64,000 bases of DNA from Pseudomonas sp. URIL14HWK12:I12 (GTDB lineage Bacteria > Pseudomonadota > Gammaproteobacteria > Pseudomonadales > Pseudomonadaceae): positions 372,001-436,000 of the forward strand of contig NZ_QEQL01000001.1 in NCBI RefSeq assembly GCF_003097135.1. Direction: 5' to 3'. Below are positions 52,803 to 62,685 of this stretch, in pieces. Within the stretch, counting starts at the first letter, position 1; each line of letters starts with the position of its first letter. The notes under the pieces were generated by a model. The model was not told the origin of the DNA. It did not search any database and saw only the letters and a list, made by a program, of their open reading frames with translations. The translations under genes were made by a program, and so were the position numbers.

Positions 52803-54260
52803 ATGACCCCCATGTTGTTGATGGCCATCGCAGCGGCCGGTATCGCCGTGTTGTTGCTGTTGGTATTGCGCTACAAATTCCAGCCTTTTGTGGCCTTGAT
52901 GCTGGTAAGCATCGTGGTGGCCCTGGTGGCCGGGGTTAAACCAGGCGACTTGGTGGCCACCATTGAAGGTGGCATGGGCAAAACCCTTGGCCATATTGCG
53001 ATCATCATCGCTCTAGGGGCGATGATTGGCCGTATCATCGAGCTGTCCGGCGGTGCAGAAGCCCTGGCAAAGTCGCTGATCAAGCGCTTCGGCAACCGGC
53101 GCACGCCACTGGCGCTGACCGTCGCCGGGTTCATGGTAGGTATTCCGGTGTTCTTCGAAGTCGGGGTCATCATCCTGATGCCGCTGGCCTACGGCGTGGC
53201 CCGGGCTGCGCGCAAGCCACTGCTGGTGTTCGCCTTGCCTATGTGCGCAGCCCTGCTGGCCGTGCACGCCTTCTTGCCTCCTCACCCGGGCGCCGTCGCA
53301 GCTGCCGGCCAGTTAGGTGCTGATCTCGGCCGCGTGCTGCTGTTCGGCTTGCCGATCGTGGCCGTGCTCTGCCTGATCGGCTACCTGATCGCCGGGCGGA
53401 TGACGCGGCGAGTCTACCCGATGACCGACGACATCCGCAGCGAGGTATTCGGGCCACACATCACTAACGAAGACATCCAGGCCTGGGCGCGCGACGACTA
53501 CTCCAAGCAGCACATCGAGCACACCGCCCAAGGCAGCGCCCTCGATGAAAGCGCCAGCAGCCTGGCCGCTCGCCTGCCCGCTGCACCTGCGCCCGGCGCA
53601 AGCATCATCGTTTCGCTGATCCTGCTACCGATCGTGCTGATCCTGCTGGGCACTTTGGCCACGACGCTGTTGCCGGCCGATTCAACCGTGCGCGCGATAT
53701 TGACGGTGCTGGGCGCTCCGCTGGTGGCGCTGCTGATCGACACCCTGCTCTGCGCCTGGCTACTAGGGGCGCGCCGGGGTTGGAGCCGCCAGCAGGTCAG
53801 TGACGTGATCGGCTCGGCACTGCCGGGGGTGGCGATGGTGATTCTGATCGCCGGTGCTGGTGGCGTGTTCGGCAAGGTGCTGGTCGACACCGGTATTGGT
53901 GCGGTGGTCTCCGAAGCGCTGCGCAACACCGGCCTGCCGGTGCTGGCGCTAGGCTTCATCCTGACTCTGCTGTTGCGCGCGGTACAAGGCTCGACCACCG
54001 TGGCGCTGGTGACCACCGCCGGGATTCTTGGGCCGTTGATCGCCACCCTGGGGCTCAACCCCAACCAGATGGCCCTGCTGTGCCTGGCCATGGGCGGTGG
54101 CGGGCTGGCCATGTCGCACATCAATGACGCCGGATACTGGATGTTCACGAAGCTCGCCGGCCTGAACGTAGGCGATGGCCTGCGCACCTGGACTGTACTC
54201 GTGACTATCCTGGGCACCTTGGGCTTTCTGATCACCCTGGCTTTGTGGCCACTGGTATAA
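52803..54260 (+). CDS. GntP-family permease, probably for L-threonate/tetronates
   Basis: 485 residues, about twelve spans. [26 protein letters not shown] and FAVPVFFEVG-like [13 protein letters not shown], plus [19 protein letters not shown], are GntP-family signatures. A ~40-residue Ala/Ser/Asp-rich segment (near 225-255) is an extra cytoplasmic loop. The leader has AATAAAAAAACGGAG (52781-52795) over the ribosome site, a Crc/Hfq-type motif. Substrate assigned from operon context. Confidence 0.87.
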   Translation: MTPMLLMAIAAAGIAVLLLLVLRYKFQPFVALMLVSIVVALVAGVKPGDLVATIEGGMGKTLGHIAIIIALGAMIGRIIELSGGAEALAKSLIKRFGNRRTPLALTVAGFMVGIPVFFEVGVIILMPLAYGVARAARKPLLVFALPMCAALLAVHAFLPPHPGAVAAAGQLGADLGRVLLFGLPIVAVLCLIGYLIAGRMTRRVYPMTDDIRSEVFGPHITNEDIQAWARDDYSKQHIEHTAQGSALDESASSLAARLPAAPAPGASIIVSLILLPIVLILLGTLATTLLPADSTVRAILTVLGAPLVALLIDTLLCAWLLGARRGWSRQQVSDVIGSALPGVAMVILIAGAGGVFGKVLVDTGIGAVVSEALRNTGLPVLALGFILTLLLRAVQGSTTVALVTTAGILGPLIATLGLNPNQMALLCLAMGGGGLAMSHINDAGYWMFTKLAGLNVGDGLRTWTVLVTILGTLGFLITLALWPLV

Positions 54261-54279
54261 CCCTTCGGAGACTCGCGCG

Positions 54280-55071
54280 ATGCCACGTTTTGCCGCCAAC
54301 CTCAGCATGCTCTACCCCGAGCATGAATTTCTCGACCGTTTCGCCGCCGCTGCGGCTGACGGTTTCGAAGCGGTGGAGTACCTCTTCCCTTACGATTACC
54401 CGGCTCAAACCCTGAAACAGTGCCTGGTTGAGAATAACCTGGTGCAGGCGCTGTTCAATGCACCCCCGGGTGACTGGGCTGCCGGTGAGCGCGGCATCGC
54501 CTCCCTACCCGGCCGCGAAACCGAGTTTCGCGACGGCATCCAGCAGGCCCTGGCCTACGCTGAGGTGCTGGGTAACGACCGCATCCACGTGATGGCAGGG
54601 CTGCTGCCGAGCGAAAGCCTGCGCGCCGCGCACCAGGCGGTGTACGAAGCCAACCTCGCCTATGCCGCTGCGCAAGCGGCGAAAGTCGGTGTAACGGTGC
54701 TGATCGAGCCGATCAATACCCGCGACATGCCGGGTTTTTTCCTCAACCGCCAAGACCAGGCCCAAGCCATCGTCAACGCGGTTGGAGCGCCCAACCTGAA
54801 GGTCCAATTCGACTTCTACCACTGCCAGATCGTCGAGGGCGATGTCAGCAGCACACTGCGCCGGGATTTCTCCAACATCGGCCACATTCAGATCGCCAGC
54901 GTACCGGAACGCCATGAACCCAACCTGGGTGAGCTGAACTATCCCAACCTGTTCGCACTGATCGACCAGCTCGGCTACAGCGGCTGGGTGGGTTGCGAAT
55001 ACCGCCCCAAACGCGGTACCTCCGAGGGCCTTGGCTGGCTGCGCGAGTGGAAAGCCGCGCAACGCGGCTGA
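54280..55071 (+). CDS. otnI: 2-oxo-tetronate isomerase OtnI (hydroxypyruvate isomerase-like TIM barrel)
   Basis: 263 residues. [61 protein letters not shown] and [10 protein letters not shown] carry the metal ligands Glu, Asp, His and Glu of the AP-endonuclease-2 fold. In hyi-like enzymes this converts 2-oxo- to 3-oxo-tetronate, between LtnD and OtnK. Starts 19 bases after the permease stop. Confidence 0.92.
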   Translation: MPRFAANLSMLYPEHEFLDRFAAAAADGFEAVEYLFPYDYPAQTLKQCLVENNLVQALFNAPPGDWAAGERGIASLPGRETEFRDGIQQALAYAEVLGNDRIHVMAGLLPSESLRAAHQAVYEANLAYAAAQAAKVGVTVLIEPINTRDMPGFFLNRQDQAQAIVNAVGAPNLKVQFDFYHCQIVEGDVSSTLRRDFSNIGHIQIASVPERHEPNLGELNYPNLFALIDQLGYSGWVGCEYRPKRGTSEGLGWLREWKAAQRG

Positions 55072-55083
55072 GCATTGCCCGCC

Positions 55084-55110
55084 ACCTGGCGCCGGCCCAT
55101 GGCGCCAGGT
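55084..55110 (+). terminator. Hairpin ending the tetronate operon
   Basis: ACCTGGCGCC (55084-55093) pairs perfectly with GGCGCCAGGT (55101-55110) around a 7-base loop, 13 bases after the otnI stop. No U-run follows. Confidence 0.6.
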
Positions 55111-55156
55111 AGGCACCGGCTATACACTGCAGGCTTTGAACCGTTCCAGGTGCACC

Positions 55157-55510
55157 ATGGCCACCGATACCTCCAAACTCGACCGCATCCTTGCCGACAA
55201 CCAGCGCGAGCGCGAACGCGGCTACCGCGACAAAGCCCTGAAGATGTACCCGCACGTGTGCGGCCGCTGCGCTCGGGAATTCTCTGGCAAGCGCTTGAGT
55301 GAGCTAACCGTTCACCACCGCGATCACAACCACGACAACAACCCCCAGGATGGCTCGAACTGGGAATTGCTGTGCCTGTACTGCCACGATAACGAGCATG
55401 CGCGGTACACCGACCAGCAGTACTTTGGCGAGGGCTCGCTCAGCACGCCAAAGATCGCCACGGCCACCCACAACCCGTTCGCCGGGCTGGCAGGGCTGCT
55501 GAAGAAGTAA
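55157..55510 (+). CDS. yajD: YajD-type HNH nuclease family protein
   Basis: 117 residues from MATDTSKLDRILADNQ at 55157. HNH zinc-finger motif: CGRCAREFSGKRLSELTVHHRDHNHDNNP, then LLCLYCHDNEH; two CxxC pairs and the HH catalytic centre. Length and arrangement match Escherichia coli YajD. Cellular role unknown. Confidence 0.88.
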   Translation: MATDTSKLDRILADNQRERERGYRDKALKMYPHVCGRCAREFSGKRLSELTVHHRDHNHDNNPQDGSNWELLCLYCHDNEHARYTDQQYFGEGSLSTPKIATATHNPFAGLAGLLKK

Positions 55511-55560
55511 GCGAAGCAATGATCCGTCGCGGGCAGCGTACTGGGCGATGAGCCCTGTGC

Positions 55561-55956
55561 TCAGCCGAGCAAGTCGCGGCTGTCCAGCAGTGCCCAAAGA
55601 ATCGGGGGTTGCTGCACCATCGCCCGCCTGACCGCCGCAGGCACGGCCTTGCAGGTCTTGCGGCACAGCCCCGGCTGGGGTTGCAGCTCGATACGTAAGC
55701 CCAACGCGCTGCGCACTTCAGCGGGCCCCGGCTCCACCACCAGGCGCACGCCCAGCTGCTCCTGCAACTTCTGCTGCATGCGCTGCAGATCTTCAAGGCT
55801 TTGCAGCCCCTCGAGCCGCGCGATCAGCCGTTTTTCCTCCTCGCGGGTAAGCCGCAGCACGCGCGCGTCGGCGCCTGGCTGCTGGAGCCGTTCTCGCTCG
55901 CACACGCAGGCGCCGGGGGGGCAAGGGTTACGCAAGGGCAACTCGAGGCTGTTCAT
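55561..55956 (-). CDS. Uncharacterised protein, 131 residues
   Basis: N-terminal PCPPGACVCERERL has a C-x4-C-x-C cysteine cluster followed by a charged helical segment (RLTREEEKRLIARLEGLQSLEDLQRMQQKLQEQLG, in pieces), and a C-terminal part with KTCKAVPAAVRRAM. Cytosolic. I recall similar short proteins in many pseudomonads but no function. The coding frame has high third-position GC, which supports it as a gene. Confidence 0.65.
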   Translation of the reverse strand: MNSLELPLRNPCPPGACVCERERLQQPGADARVLRLTREEEKRLIARLEGLQSLEDLQRMQQKLQEQLGVRLVVEPGPAEVRSALGLRIELQPQPGLCRKTCKAVPAAVRRAMVQQPPILWALLDSRDLLG

Positions 55957-56011
55957 GGAGCCGGATCATAGCCGTCCGCTCGACCCTTGCCCACCGCCGC
56001 GTATCGCCGTG

Positions 56012-56572
56012 TCAATGCAACTGGGCCCATAGGCCGAACAGCCCCAGCAGTACCCAGAACACCATGAAGATCACCGGGCTGCGGAGGCTGAACAGCAATG
56101 AGGCCCGGTAGCCTTTTTGGCTGTTCTCCCAGTCGCTGAACAGCGGCGAGTCGTCGTAAGCCCGGCCCATGGAGGGTTCGCTGGCCAACAGGTGGCGTTG
56201 CTTGAATTGCCAATGGTCGATGATTTCGTACGAAGCGCGGATGCCCGGCCAGGCATGCAGCGAGCTGACCACACCGAGCAGCGCCAGCAGCGAGGGGGCC
56301 ACCATCGTGAACAGCTGGCCCCAGGAAGGGTTGACATTCGCCATGCTCGAGCAGAATGCGATCACCAGAAACGACTGCGCGGTCAGGTAGGCGTTAGTGC
56401 GGTTGGAAAGCAGGCTGGACTCGAAATGGATTTCGCGCCGGTAGAACTCCAACCGCGCGCGCGGGGTGTCGAACACGCTCGGTGCTTCTTCGGGCGTGGA
56501 GGGAGACAGCGGGGGGTCGACGATGATGCGTTGCATGGTTGCCAGGGCCTTGAGCTCGTTTGCGCCTTGCAT
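56012..56572 (-). CDS. Uncharacterised small membrane protein
   Basis: 186 residues. FYRREIHFESSLLSNRTNAYLT near residue 43 is followed by one span (AQSFLVIAFCSSMANV), a second (LFTMVAPSLLALLGVVSSL), and a C-terminal third (VIFMVFWVLLGLFGLWA). The RxxxxxExxLxxRTNxYLxxQxxLxxA pattern resembles small SLATT-like or RipA-type membrane helpers, but I do not assign a family. Start may instead be the ATG at 56536. Confidence 0.65.
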   Translation of the reverse strand: MQGANELKALATMQRIIVDPPLSPSTPEEAPSVFDTPRARLEFYRREIHFESSLLSNRTNAYLTAQSFLVIAFCSSMANVNPSWGQLFTMVAPSLLALLGVVSSLHAWPGIRASYEIIDHWQFKQRHLLASEPSMGRAYDDSPLFSDWENSQKGYRASLLFSLRSPVIFMVFWVLLGLFGLWAQLH

Positions 56573-56606
56573 CTGGCTACAGCGCGCGCCAAGGGTTCAA
56601 CCGCCC

Positions 56607-57623
56607 TCAGCTTTCGCGCACTATCAATTCGAAGCCCAGGTCCATGTGCGGCTGCGGGTCGGCCTTGCCGTCAAGCCGGTCAAGTAGCTTCTGCGCGGCG
56701 AACTGGCCGATCTCGGCGCGGGGTGTACGGATCGAGGTCAACCGCGGAACGGTATGGGCAGAGGGCGGCAGGTCGTTGAAGCCGACCATCGATACCCGCC
56801 CCGGCACCGCGATGCCCTGGCGCTGGGCCTGGTAGATCGCACCATGGGCCAGGTCGTCGTTACAGAAGAACAGCCCGTCTACATCCGGACAGCGCGCCAG
56901 TAGATCCGCGAATAGCTCACCGCCCAGGCCAATGGACGAGCGCTGAGGGCACAGCACCTCCAGAGAAGCGTCGTACACGCCCTGCTCTTCCAGAGCCTGC
57001 CGGAACCCCTCAGCGCGGTGCAGCACCCGGCTGTCCAGTTGCGCTGCGACATACCCCAGGCGCCTGCGCCCCTGGCTGAGAAGATGCTGCGCCGCGGCAC
57101 GGCCGGCCTGCTGCTGGGAAAACCCCACGCAGGGCACCGCGGGGTCGGTGGCCAGGTCCATCATATGGACGCACGGCACATGGCTTGCCGCCAGCATGCG
57201 GTAGGACGCCTCGCTGCGTTCGAGCCCCGTGAGCAGCATCCCTGCCGGGCGATAGGCCAGATAATTGCGAATCAGGTTTTCTTCTTCGCCAGCATCGTAG
57301 TGGAAGTTGCCGATCAGCACTTCCAACCCTCGCGGGTGCAGCACCCGGTGGATCGCCTCCAGGGTGTCGATGAACAGATGATTGGACAGCGATGGAATGA
57401 GCACCACCACCGAGGCACTGTGGCGAGAGGCCAGTGCCCGCGCCGCCGGGTTGGCCACGTAGCCCAGCTCAAGCGCGGCCTGGCGCACGCGCTCAGCCAG
57501 CATTGGCGCAACGCTCGGCACCCCGCGCAGCGCACGGCTGGCGGTAATGGGCGAGACATCCGCCAGTGCAGCTACCTCATTGAGGGTGGGGCGGCCGGTG
57601 GTACGGTTTCCAGTGGCGGGCAT
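56607..57623 (-). CDS. gntR: Gluconate operon repressor GntR (LacI family)
   Basis: 338 residues. HTH: TLNEVAALADVSPITASRALRGVPSVAPMLAERV, the LacI type; effector domain with VVVLIPSLSNHLFIDTLEAI, VGFNDLPPSAHTVPRLTSIR. Divergent from gntK-gntT with two inverted operators between. In Pseudomonas GntR is released from DNA by gluconate or 6-phosphogluconate. Confidence 0.9.
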   Translation of the reverse strand: MPATGNRTTGRPTLNEVAALADVSPITASRALRGVPSVAPMLAERVRQAALELGYVANPAARALASRHSASVVVLIPSLSNHLFIDTLEAIHRVLHPRGLEVLIGNFHYDAGEEENLIRNYLAYRPAGMLLTGLERSEASYRMLAASHVPCVHMMDLATDPAVPCVGFSQQQAGRAAAQHLLSQGRRRLGYVAAQLDSRVLHRAEGFRQALEEQGVYDASLEVLCPQRSSIGLGGELFADLLARCPDVDGLFFCNDDLAHGAIYQAQRQGIAVPGRVSMVGFNDLPPSAHTVPRLTSIRTPRAEIGQFAAQKLLDRLDGKADPQPHMDLGFELIVRES

Positions 57624-57687
57624 AAGGGCGCTGATAATGGCTCAAGTGGGGGGCGATTGTACTTGCCAATCCATTTAATTTGGTTAA

Positions 57688-57834
57688 GGTAGCGCTGTCT
57701 CACGCCAGCCTCCGTAAGAATTTTTCCCTCTGCCAGGGGTCGGAATGCTTGAGCGGCCTGGACGACTCGAATAACAACCATAGCGGTAGCGACCAAGGCG
57801 CGGTGGTGCTCCAGCCCACCGAGACAGCGCTACC
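57688..57834. promoter_or_regulatory. Two inverted GntR operators between gntR and gntK
   Basis: GGTAGCGCTGTCTC at 57688-57701 is the exact reverse complement of GAGACAGCGCTACC at 57821-57834. The first is preceded so as to read AAG-N-TAGCGCT, which agrees with the GntR site described for P. aeruginosa as I recall it. A related partial GGTAGCG lies near 57785. The second ends 16 bases before the gntK start. Confidence 0.6.
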
Positions 57835-57850
57835 CCGCCTGGAGGTACCG

Positions 57851-58390
57851 ATGCATTCCCCACTCAACGCGCTGGTGGTCATGGGCGTGACCGGCTGCGG
57901 CAAAAGCACCATTGGCGCAGCCATCGTAACCCTGAGCGGCGGCCGCCTGATCGAAGGCGACAGCTTTCACCCCCCTGAGAACATCGAAAAGATGCGAGCC
58001 GGCACTGCTTTGACCGACGCCGACCGCGCCGGCTGGCTCAAGCGCCTGGGTGAAGAAATGGCTTCCATGATCGCCCAGGGCGAACGCCCGGTGCTGACCT
58101 GTTCTGCGCTCAAGCGCAGCTACCGCGAAACCCTGCGCTCGGCTGTGCCTGAGTTGGGTTTCGTGTTCCTCGAATTGACCCGCGAGGAATCGGCCTACCG
58201 CGTGGCGCACCGCCCGGGCCACTACATGCCTGCCAGCCTGGTGGACAGCCAGTTCGCTGCGTTGGAGGTGCCGACCGGCGAGCCCAATACCCTGCCCCTC
58301 GATGCCACCGCCCCGGTTTCAGAGCTCGCCGCCCAAGTCGACCGCTGGTTGCGTGAGCGCGGCTCGGTCAATTTAAAACAACCGGCCTAA
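57851..58390 (+). CDS. gntK: Gluconokinase
   Basis: 179 residues from MHSPLNALVVMGVTGCGKST at 57851, with GGAGG nine bases upstream; a longer frame would start inside the regulatory region. Walker A GVTGCGKST, then GDSFHPPENIEKM (gluconate site) and TCSALKRSYRETLR, all typical of bacterial GntK. It makes 6-phosphogluconate for the Entner-Doudoroff route. Followed by gntT after 36 bases. Confidence 0.94.
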   Translation: MHSPLNALVVMGVTGCGKSTIGAAIVTLSGGRLIEGDSFHPPENIEKMRAGTALTDADRAGWLKRLGEEMASMIAQGERPVLTCSALKRSYRETLRSAVPELGFVFLELTREESAYRVAHRPGHYMPASLVDSQFAALEVPTGEPNTLPLDATAPVSELAAQVDRWLRERGSVNLKQPA

Positions 58391-58426
58391 CCCGCCACAT
58401 CACAATCACAACAAGAGGCCAAGGCC

Positions 58427-59779
58427 ATGTTCGGGCTGTCTCACAACACCTTTCTGCTGCTCGATGCCGGCGTCACCATCGTCGGCCTGATCCTGTTGAT
58501 CACCCACGCGCGCATCCATCCTTTCGTTGCCTTGACGCTGGCGGCGGGCTTTCTAGGCCTGACCTCTGGCATGCCTGTGGCGAAGGTCATGCAGGCCTAC
58601 CAGAACGGCTTCGGTGGCGTGCTGGGCTTTGTCGGTATCGTGCTGGCACTGGGCACCATGCTCGGCAAGCTGATGGCCGACTCCGGCGGCGCCGACCAGA
58701 TCGCCCAGACGCTGGTGCGTTGGTTCGGCGTAAAGAACGTGCATTGGGCAATGATGTTCTCTGCGTTCCTGGTGGGCATCCCGTTGTTCTTCGAGATTGG
58801 CTTCATTCTGCTGATCCCCCTGGTGTTCGTGGTCGCGCGGCGCACGGGGCTGTCACTGGTGAAGATCGGCATTCCGCTGCTGGCAGGCCTGTCGGTCGTG
58901 CACGGGCTGGTGCCGCCGCACCCGGGCCCACTGTTGGCGATCGGCGTGTTCGGTGCCGACATCGGCAAAACCATCTTCTACGGCCTGCTGGTTGGCCTGC
59001 CCACCGCAATCATCGCAGGCCCCCTGTTTGGTAGCCTGATCGCTCGCTACGTGCCCAACACGCCTAATCAGGAGCTGGTGGACCAGATTGCCAAGGAGTC
59101 CGACGCCAAGAACCTGCCCAGCTTCGGCGTGACCCTTTGCACCGTTCTGCTGCCCGTGTTCCTGATGCTGCTCAAAACCGCTGCCGACGTGGCACTGCCA
59201 GCCGACCACATCGTGCGAGCCTGGATGGACTTGATAGGGCACCCCATCACCGCCCTGCTCGCCGCCTTGCTGCTGGCCTTGTACACCTTCGGCGCGGCAC
59301 GGGGCTTCACGCGTGACCAGGTGCTCAAGCTGCTCGACAAGAGCCTGGCGCCCACCGCGGCGATCGTGGTGATCGTTGGCGCAGGCGGTGGTTTCAAGCA
59401 GATGCTGGTGGACAGCGGCGTGGGCGACGTTATCGGCCACCTGGCAGTGCAGGCACAGATTTCGCCGATTCTGCTGGCCTGGCTGGTGGCAGCAGTGATT
59501 CGTGTGGCGACCGGCTCAGCGACCGTTGCGACCATCACCGGCGCCGGCATCGTGGCCCCTGTGGTGACGCTGGTGCCCGATGTGAACCGTGAGCTGCTGG
59601 TACTGGCTACCGGTGCCGGCTCGGTCATCCTGTCGCACGTGAACGACGCAGGCTTCTGGCTGGTCAAGCAGTACTTCAACATGACCGTGGCTGAAACCTT
59701 CAAGACCTGGTCGATGATGGAGACCATCCTCTCGGTGGTCGGCATTATCCTGATCATGTTGCTGTCGCTGGTGGTGTAA
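58427..59779 (+). CDS. gntT: Gluconate permease (GntP family)
   Basis: 450 residues, twelve to fourteen spans. GFGGVLGFVGIVLALGTMLG, GIPLFFEIGFILL, VPPHPGPLLAIGVFGADIGK and LSHVNDAGFW are gluconate:H+ symporter signatures. The leader contains AATCACAACAAGAGG (58404-58418) at the ribosome site, a Crc/Hfq-like motif. Cotranscribed with gntK. Confidence 0.93.
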   Translation: MFGLSHNTFLLLDAGVTIVGLILLITHARIHPFVALTLAAGFLGLTSGMPVAKVMQAYQNGFGGVLGFVGIVLALGTMLGKLMADSGGADQIAQTLVRWFGVKNVHWAMMFSAFLVGIPLFFEIGFILLIPLVFVVARRTGLSLVKIGIPLLAGLSVVHGLVPPHPGPLLAIGVFGADIGKTIFYGLLVGLPTAIIAGPLFGSLIARYVPNTPNQELVDQIAKESDAKNLPSFGVTLCTVLLPVFLMLLKTAADVALPADHIVRAWMDLIGHPITALLAALLLALYTFGAARGFTRDQVLKLLDKSLAPTAAIVVIVGAGGGFKQMLVDSGVGDVIGHLAVQAQISPILLAWLVAAVIRVATGSATVATITGAGIVAPVVTLVPDVNRELLVLATGAGSVILSHVNDAGFWLVKQYFNMTVAETFKTWSMMETILSVVGIILIMLLSLVV

Positions 59780-59796
59780 CCCCTCCCTCGCCCCGT

Positions 59797-59824
59797 GGTG
59801 CCGGCCTGTCGCAAGGCTGGCACC
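59797..59824 (+). terminator. Terminator hairpin after gntT
   Basis: GGTGCCGGCC (59797-59806) and GGCTGGCACC (59815-59824) form ten pairs with one G-U around an 8-base loop, 17 bases past the gntT stop. No U-run. Confidence 0.5.
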
Positions 59825-59880
59825 CTCCGGCTAGTCAGGCACCTGAATGCCGGGCGTCAAGCCGCTCCCCGCCTGATCAG

Positions 59881-62685
59881 TCAGCCCAGCGTTTGCCATA
59901 ACGGATGCACCAACAGGTCAGCCAGCGCCAGCGGCCGCGCCAGGTGATAGCCCTGCGCCTGGCCCGCACCGATGTCACGCAGCAGGTTCAGCGCCGCCTG
60001 ATCTTCCACACCTTCGGCCACCACCGACAACCCCAGCGATTCGGCCATGCGCACGATCGCGCGCACGATCGCGCGGCTGCGGTTGCTGCCGGTCAGCTCC
60101 AGAATGAACGACTTGTCGATCTTGAGCCCCGTGAAGTGGAACTGGTGCACATAGCTCAATGACGAGAACCCGGCACCGAAATCGTCGAGCACTACCGACA
60201 TGCCATGCTCGGCCAGTTGCAGCATGGCCTGGCGCGCTCGCTCGGGTTCAGCCACCAACGCGCCCTCGGTCAATTCAAGGCAGATCCGCCGTGGCGCCAC
60301 ATTGAAGCTGGCCAGCAACTCCAGCACTTCGCCGGCGAACTCAGGGCGAGTGATGCTGTAGCTGGAGCAGTTCACATGCACCGTCGGCCAGTGGGCGTGT
60401 GCGGGGTTGGCCAGCAATTGCGCGACACTGCGCAGCATGTAGTGGTCGAGCCGGCCAATCAGGCGAAGCCCCTCGAGCGCGGGCAAGAACGCACCCGGCG
60501 CAAGAATCCGGCCATCGGCCTGGCGCCATCGGATCAGCGCTTCGAGTGCGACCAGCCTGCCGCTTGCCACATCGACGATGGGCTGGAAGAACGGTACGAG
60601 TTCATCCTCGCGCTTGAGGGCATTACGAAGCGCGCTTTCGCGCTCGAGCTGGTCCGATACCTCACGGCGCAGCACCTGATTGAACACTGCGAAACTGTCA
60701 CGCCCGGCGTTCTTGACTCGGTACATCGCAGCATCGGCGTCGCGCAGCAAGTCGGAGGGCTCGCGGTGGAATTGCTCGTCAGCGTTGACGACGCCCACGC
60801 TGCAAGATGAAAACACAGCCTGGCCGTCCAGATGAAACGGCAGGTCGAAGGCTGTCAGGATACGCTCGGCAATGGCCACAGCCACTTCCACCGATGCATC
60901 GGGTGCCAGCACTGCGAACTCATCCCCTCCCAGACGCGCCAGCAGGTCGCTTTCGCGCAGGCAACTGCGCAGGCGCGCGGCGGAAGCCATCAGCAAGAGG
61001 TCGCCAAAGTGGTGACCACGGCTGTCGTTTATCAGCTTGAAACGGTCCAGGTCGAGAAACATCACCGCCAGGGGGCGGCCATCGCGGCGGTGCTGCTCCC
61101 ATTCCCATTCCAGCCGCTGTTGCAGGTGCGCGCGATTGGGCAGGCCTGTCAGCGAATCGTGGATGTTCTCGTGCAACAACTTGGCGTTAGCCAGGTCCAG
61201 CTCGCGCGTGCGATCTTGCACACGCGCTTCCAGGCGCAAATTGGCCTGATGAATCGCCTCAGCCGCGCTGCGCCGGGCCAGGGCCGTGTCGATGTGGCGC
61301 GACACGAAGGTCAATAGTTCCTGGTCGCGCTGGCTGTAGCGCACGTCGGCGATGTAACTCTGCACCACCAACACACCCCGTACCACTGCCTCGGCAAACA
61401 ACGGTATGCCCAGCCATGACTGCGAGCGCACCGGCTCGTTGGTGTTCTGGATCTCACCGCTCTGCATAAGGGCAGTGGCATCTTCGTAGTCGATCAGGCA
61501 CGGCCGCCGCTGCCGGATCACGTATTCGGTCAACCCCCGCCTGCCACGGCGCGGTGCAGGCCGGCGACCGACTTGTTCGTCGATGTAATAGGGGAAGGTG
61601 ACCTCCGAGGTGTCCGGGTCGTACTGGGCGATGTAGAAATTGCGGGCATAGAGCAACTCGCCGACGATCGCGTGCAGTTGAGGGAACAACTCAGCCACAT
61701 CACCCGGTTGGCTGGACAGCTCGGCAATCTGGAACAGCGCGGCCTGGAGGTGTTCGGCGCGTTCGCGCTCAGTGACCTGCTGGCGCAGGGTTTCATTCAG
61801 GCGTGTCAGCTCCCGGGTGCGCTCAGCGACCACCTCCTCCAGGTGCGCTCGGTGAAGGATACGGTCCAGCGCCAACGCCACGTGCCGCGCCACCACCAGA
61901 AACAGGGCACGGTCCTCGGCGCTGTAGAGGCGCTCGGGCTGGTAGACCTGCATTGCGATCATGCCGAACACTTCGTCGGAGGCGTTCTTGAGCGGCGCGC
62001 CCATCCAGAATTCAGGCACATGGCCCACGCAATAGAAGCGGCCGGTTTCCCGGGCGCGATGGATGTCTTGCCGCGTGACCAATAGGGGCCTGCCGGTGGT
62101 CAGCACCAGGCCTGTCATCGAGAGGCGGGCCAGGTCCAAAACCTCCCGGCCGTCGTTTTCAAGCGCTTCATCGTCGGTGGTATCGACGTAGTAGGGGTAG
62201 GTGATGGCCTGGGTACGGCTGTCGTACAGCGCCAGGTAGAAGTTCTCGGCATCGATCAGCGTGCCCAGCTCCTGATGCAGGCGCACCATGAAGGTCGCTC
62301 GATCGCGTACTGAGGTGGCCAAGTGGCTGATGCTGTAGAGCACCCGTTGAGTATGCTGGGCCCGGGCCAGCGCCTGGCTTTGCAAGCACAGGCCCAGGCG
62401 CAGGGCGAGCGCTGCCAGCTCCGGTGAGCCGGCACTTGCGCGAGGCGCAAGTAACCAACCCAATTCGATTTCACCGTGCCCAGTTGCCCAGCGAAACAGG
62501 TTCCAGGCTTGGCAAAAGGCATCCAATGCACCGTCGTCGAGGGTGGGCGGCCAGCCGAAGGGCGCACTGCCCTGGCCCGCCAACTGCAAATGCTCGCCGG
62601 CCCGATAAAAGCCCCATTGCTGATCATGCTCAGCCAGCGCGGCCTGCCTCAATACCTGGTCGAGGTCTCGCGGCGACAACTCCAT
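59881..62685 (-). CDS. GAF-GAF-GGDEF-EAL cyclic-di-GMP protein
   Basis: 934 residues, no membrane span. Two GAF domains (~130-290, with IDAENFYLALYDSRT; ~315-465, with LYARNFYIAQYDPDT), separated by coiled coils (VAERTRELTRLNETLRQQV). GGDEF domain has active RLGGDEFAVLAPD and an intact I-site RESD five residues earlier. EAL domain keeps LEALIRW, HVNCSS, CLELTEGAL, LDDFGAGFSS, LKIDKSFI, AEGVED and QGYHLARPL, so both cyclase and phosphodiesterase activities are possible. Signal sensed by the GAFs unknown. Confidence 0.92.
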   Translation of the reverse strand: MELSPRDLDQVLRQAALAEHDQQWGFYRAGEHLQLAGQGSAPFGWPPTLDDGALDAFCQAWNLFRWATGHGEIELGWLLAPRASAGSPELAALALRLGLCLQSQALARAQHTQRVLYSISHLATSVRDRATFMVRLHQELGTLIDAENFYLALYDSRTQAITYPYYVDTTDDEALENDGREVLDLARLSMTGLVLTTGRPLLVTRQDIHRARETGRFYCVGHVPEFWMGAPLKNASDEVFGMIAMQVYQPERLYSAEDRALFLVVARHVALALDRILHRAHLEEVVAERTRELTRLNETLRQQVTERERAEHLQAALFQIAELSSQPGDVAELFPQLHAIVGELLYARNFYIAQYDPDTSEVTFPYYIDEQVGRRPAPRRGRRGLTEYVIRQRRPCLIDYEDATALMQSGEIQNTNEPVRSQSWLGIPLFAEAVVRGVLVVQSYIADVRYSQRDQELLTFVSRHIDTALARRSAAEAIHQANLRLEARVQDRTRELDLANAKLLHENIHDSLTGLPNRAHLQQRLEWEWEQHRRDGRPLAVMFLDLDRFKLINDSRGHHFGDLLLMASAARLRSCLRESDLLARLGGDEFAVLAPDASVEVAVAIAERILTAFDLPFHLDGQAVFSSCSVGVVNADEQFHREPSDLLRDADAAMYRVKNAGRDSFAVFNQVLRREVSDQLERESALRNALKREDELVPFFQPIVDVASGRLVALEALIRWRQADGRILAPGAFLPALEGLRLIGRLDHYMLRSVAQLLANPAHAHWPTVHVNCSSYSITRPEFAGEVLELLASFNVAPRRICLELTEGALVAEPERARQAMLQLAEHGMSVVLDDFGAGFSSLSYVHQFHFTGLKIDKSFILELTGSNRSRAIVRAIVRMAESLGLSVVAEGVEDQAALNLLRDIGAGQAQGYHLARPLALADLLVHPLWQTLG

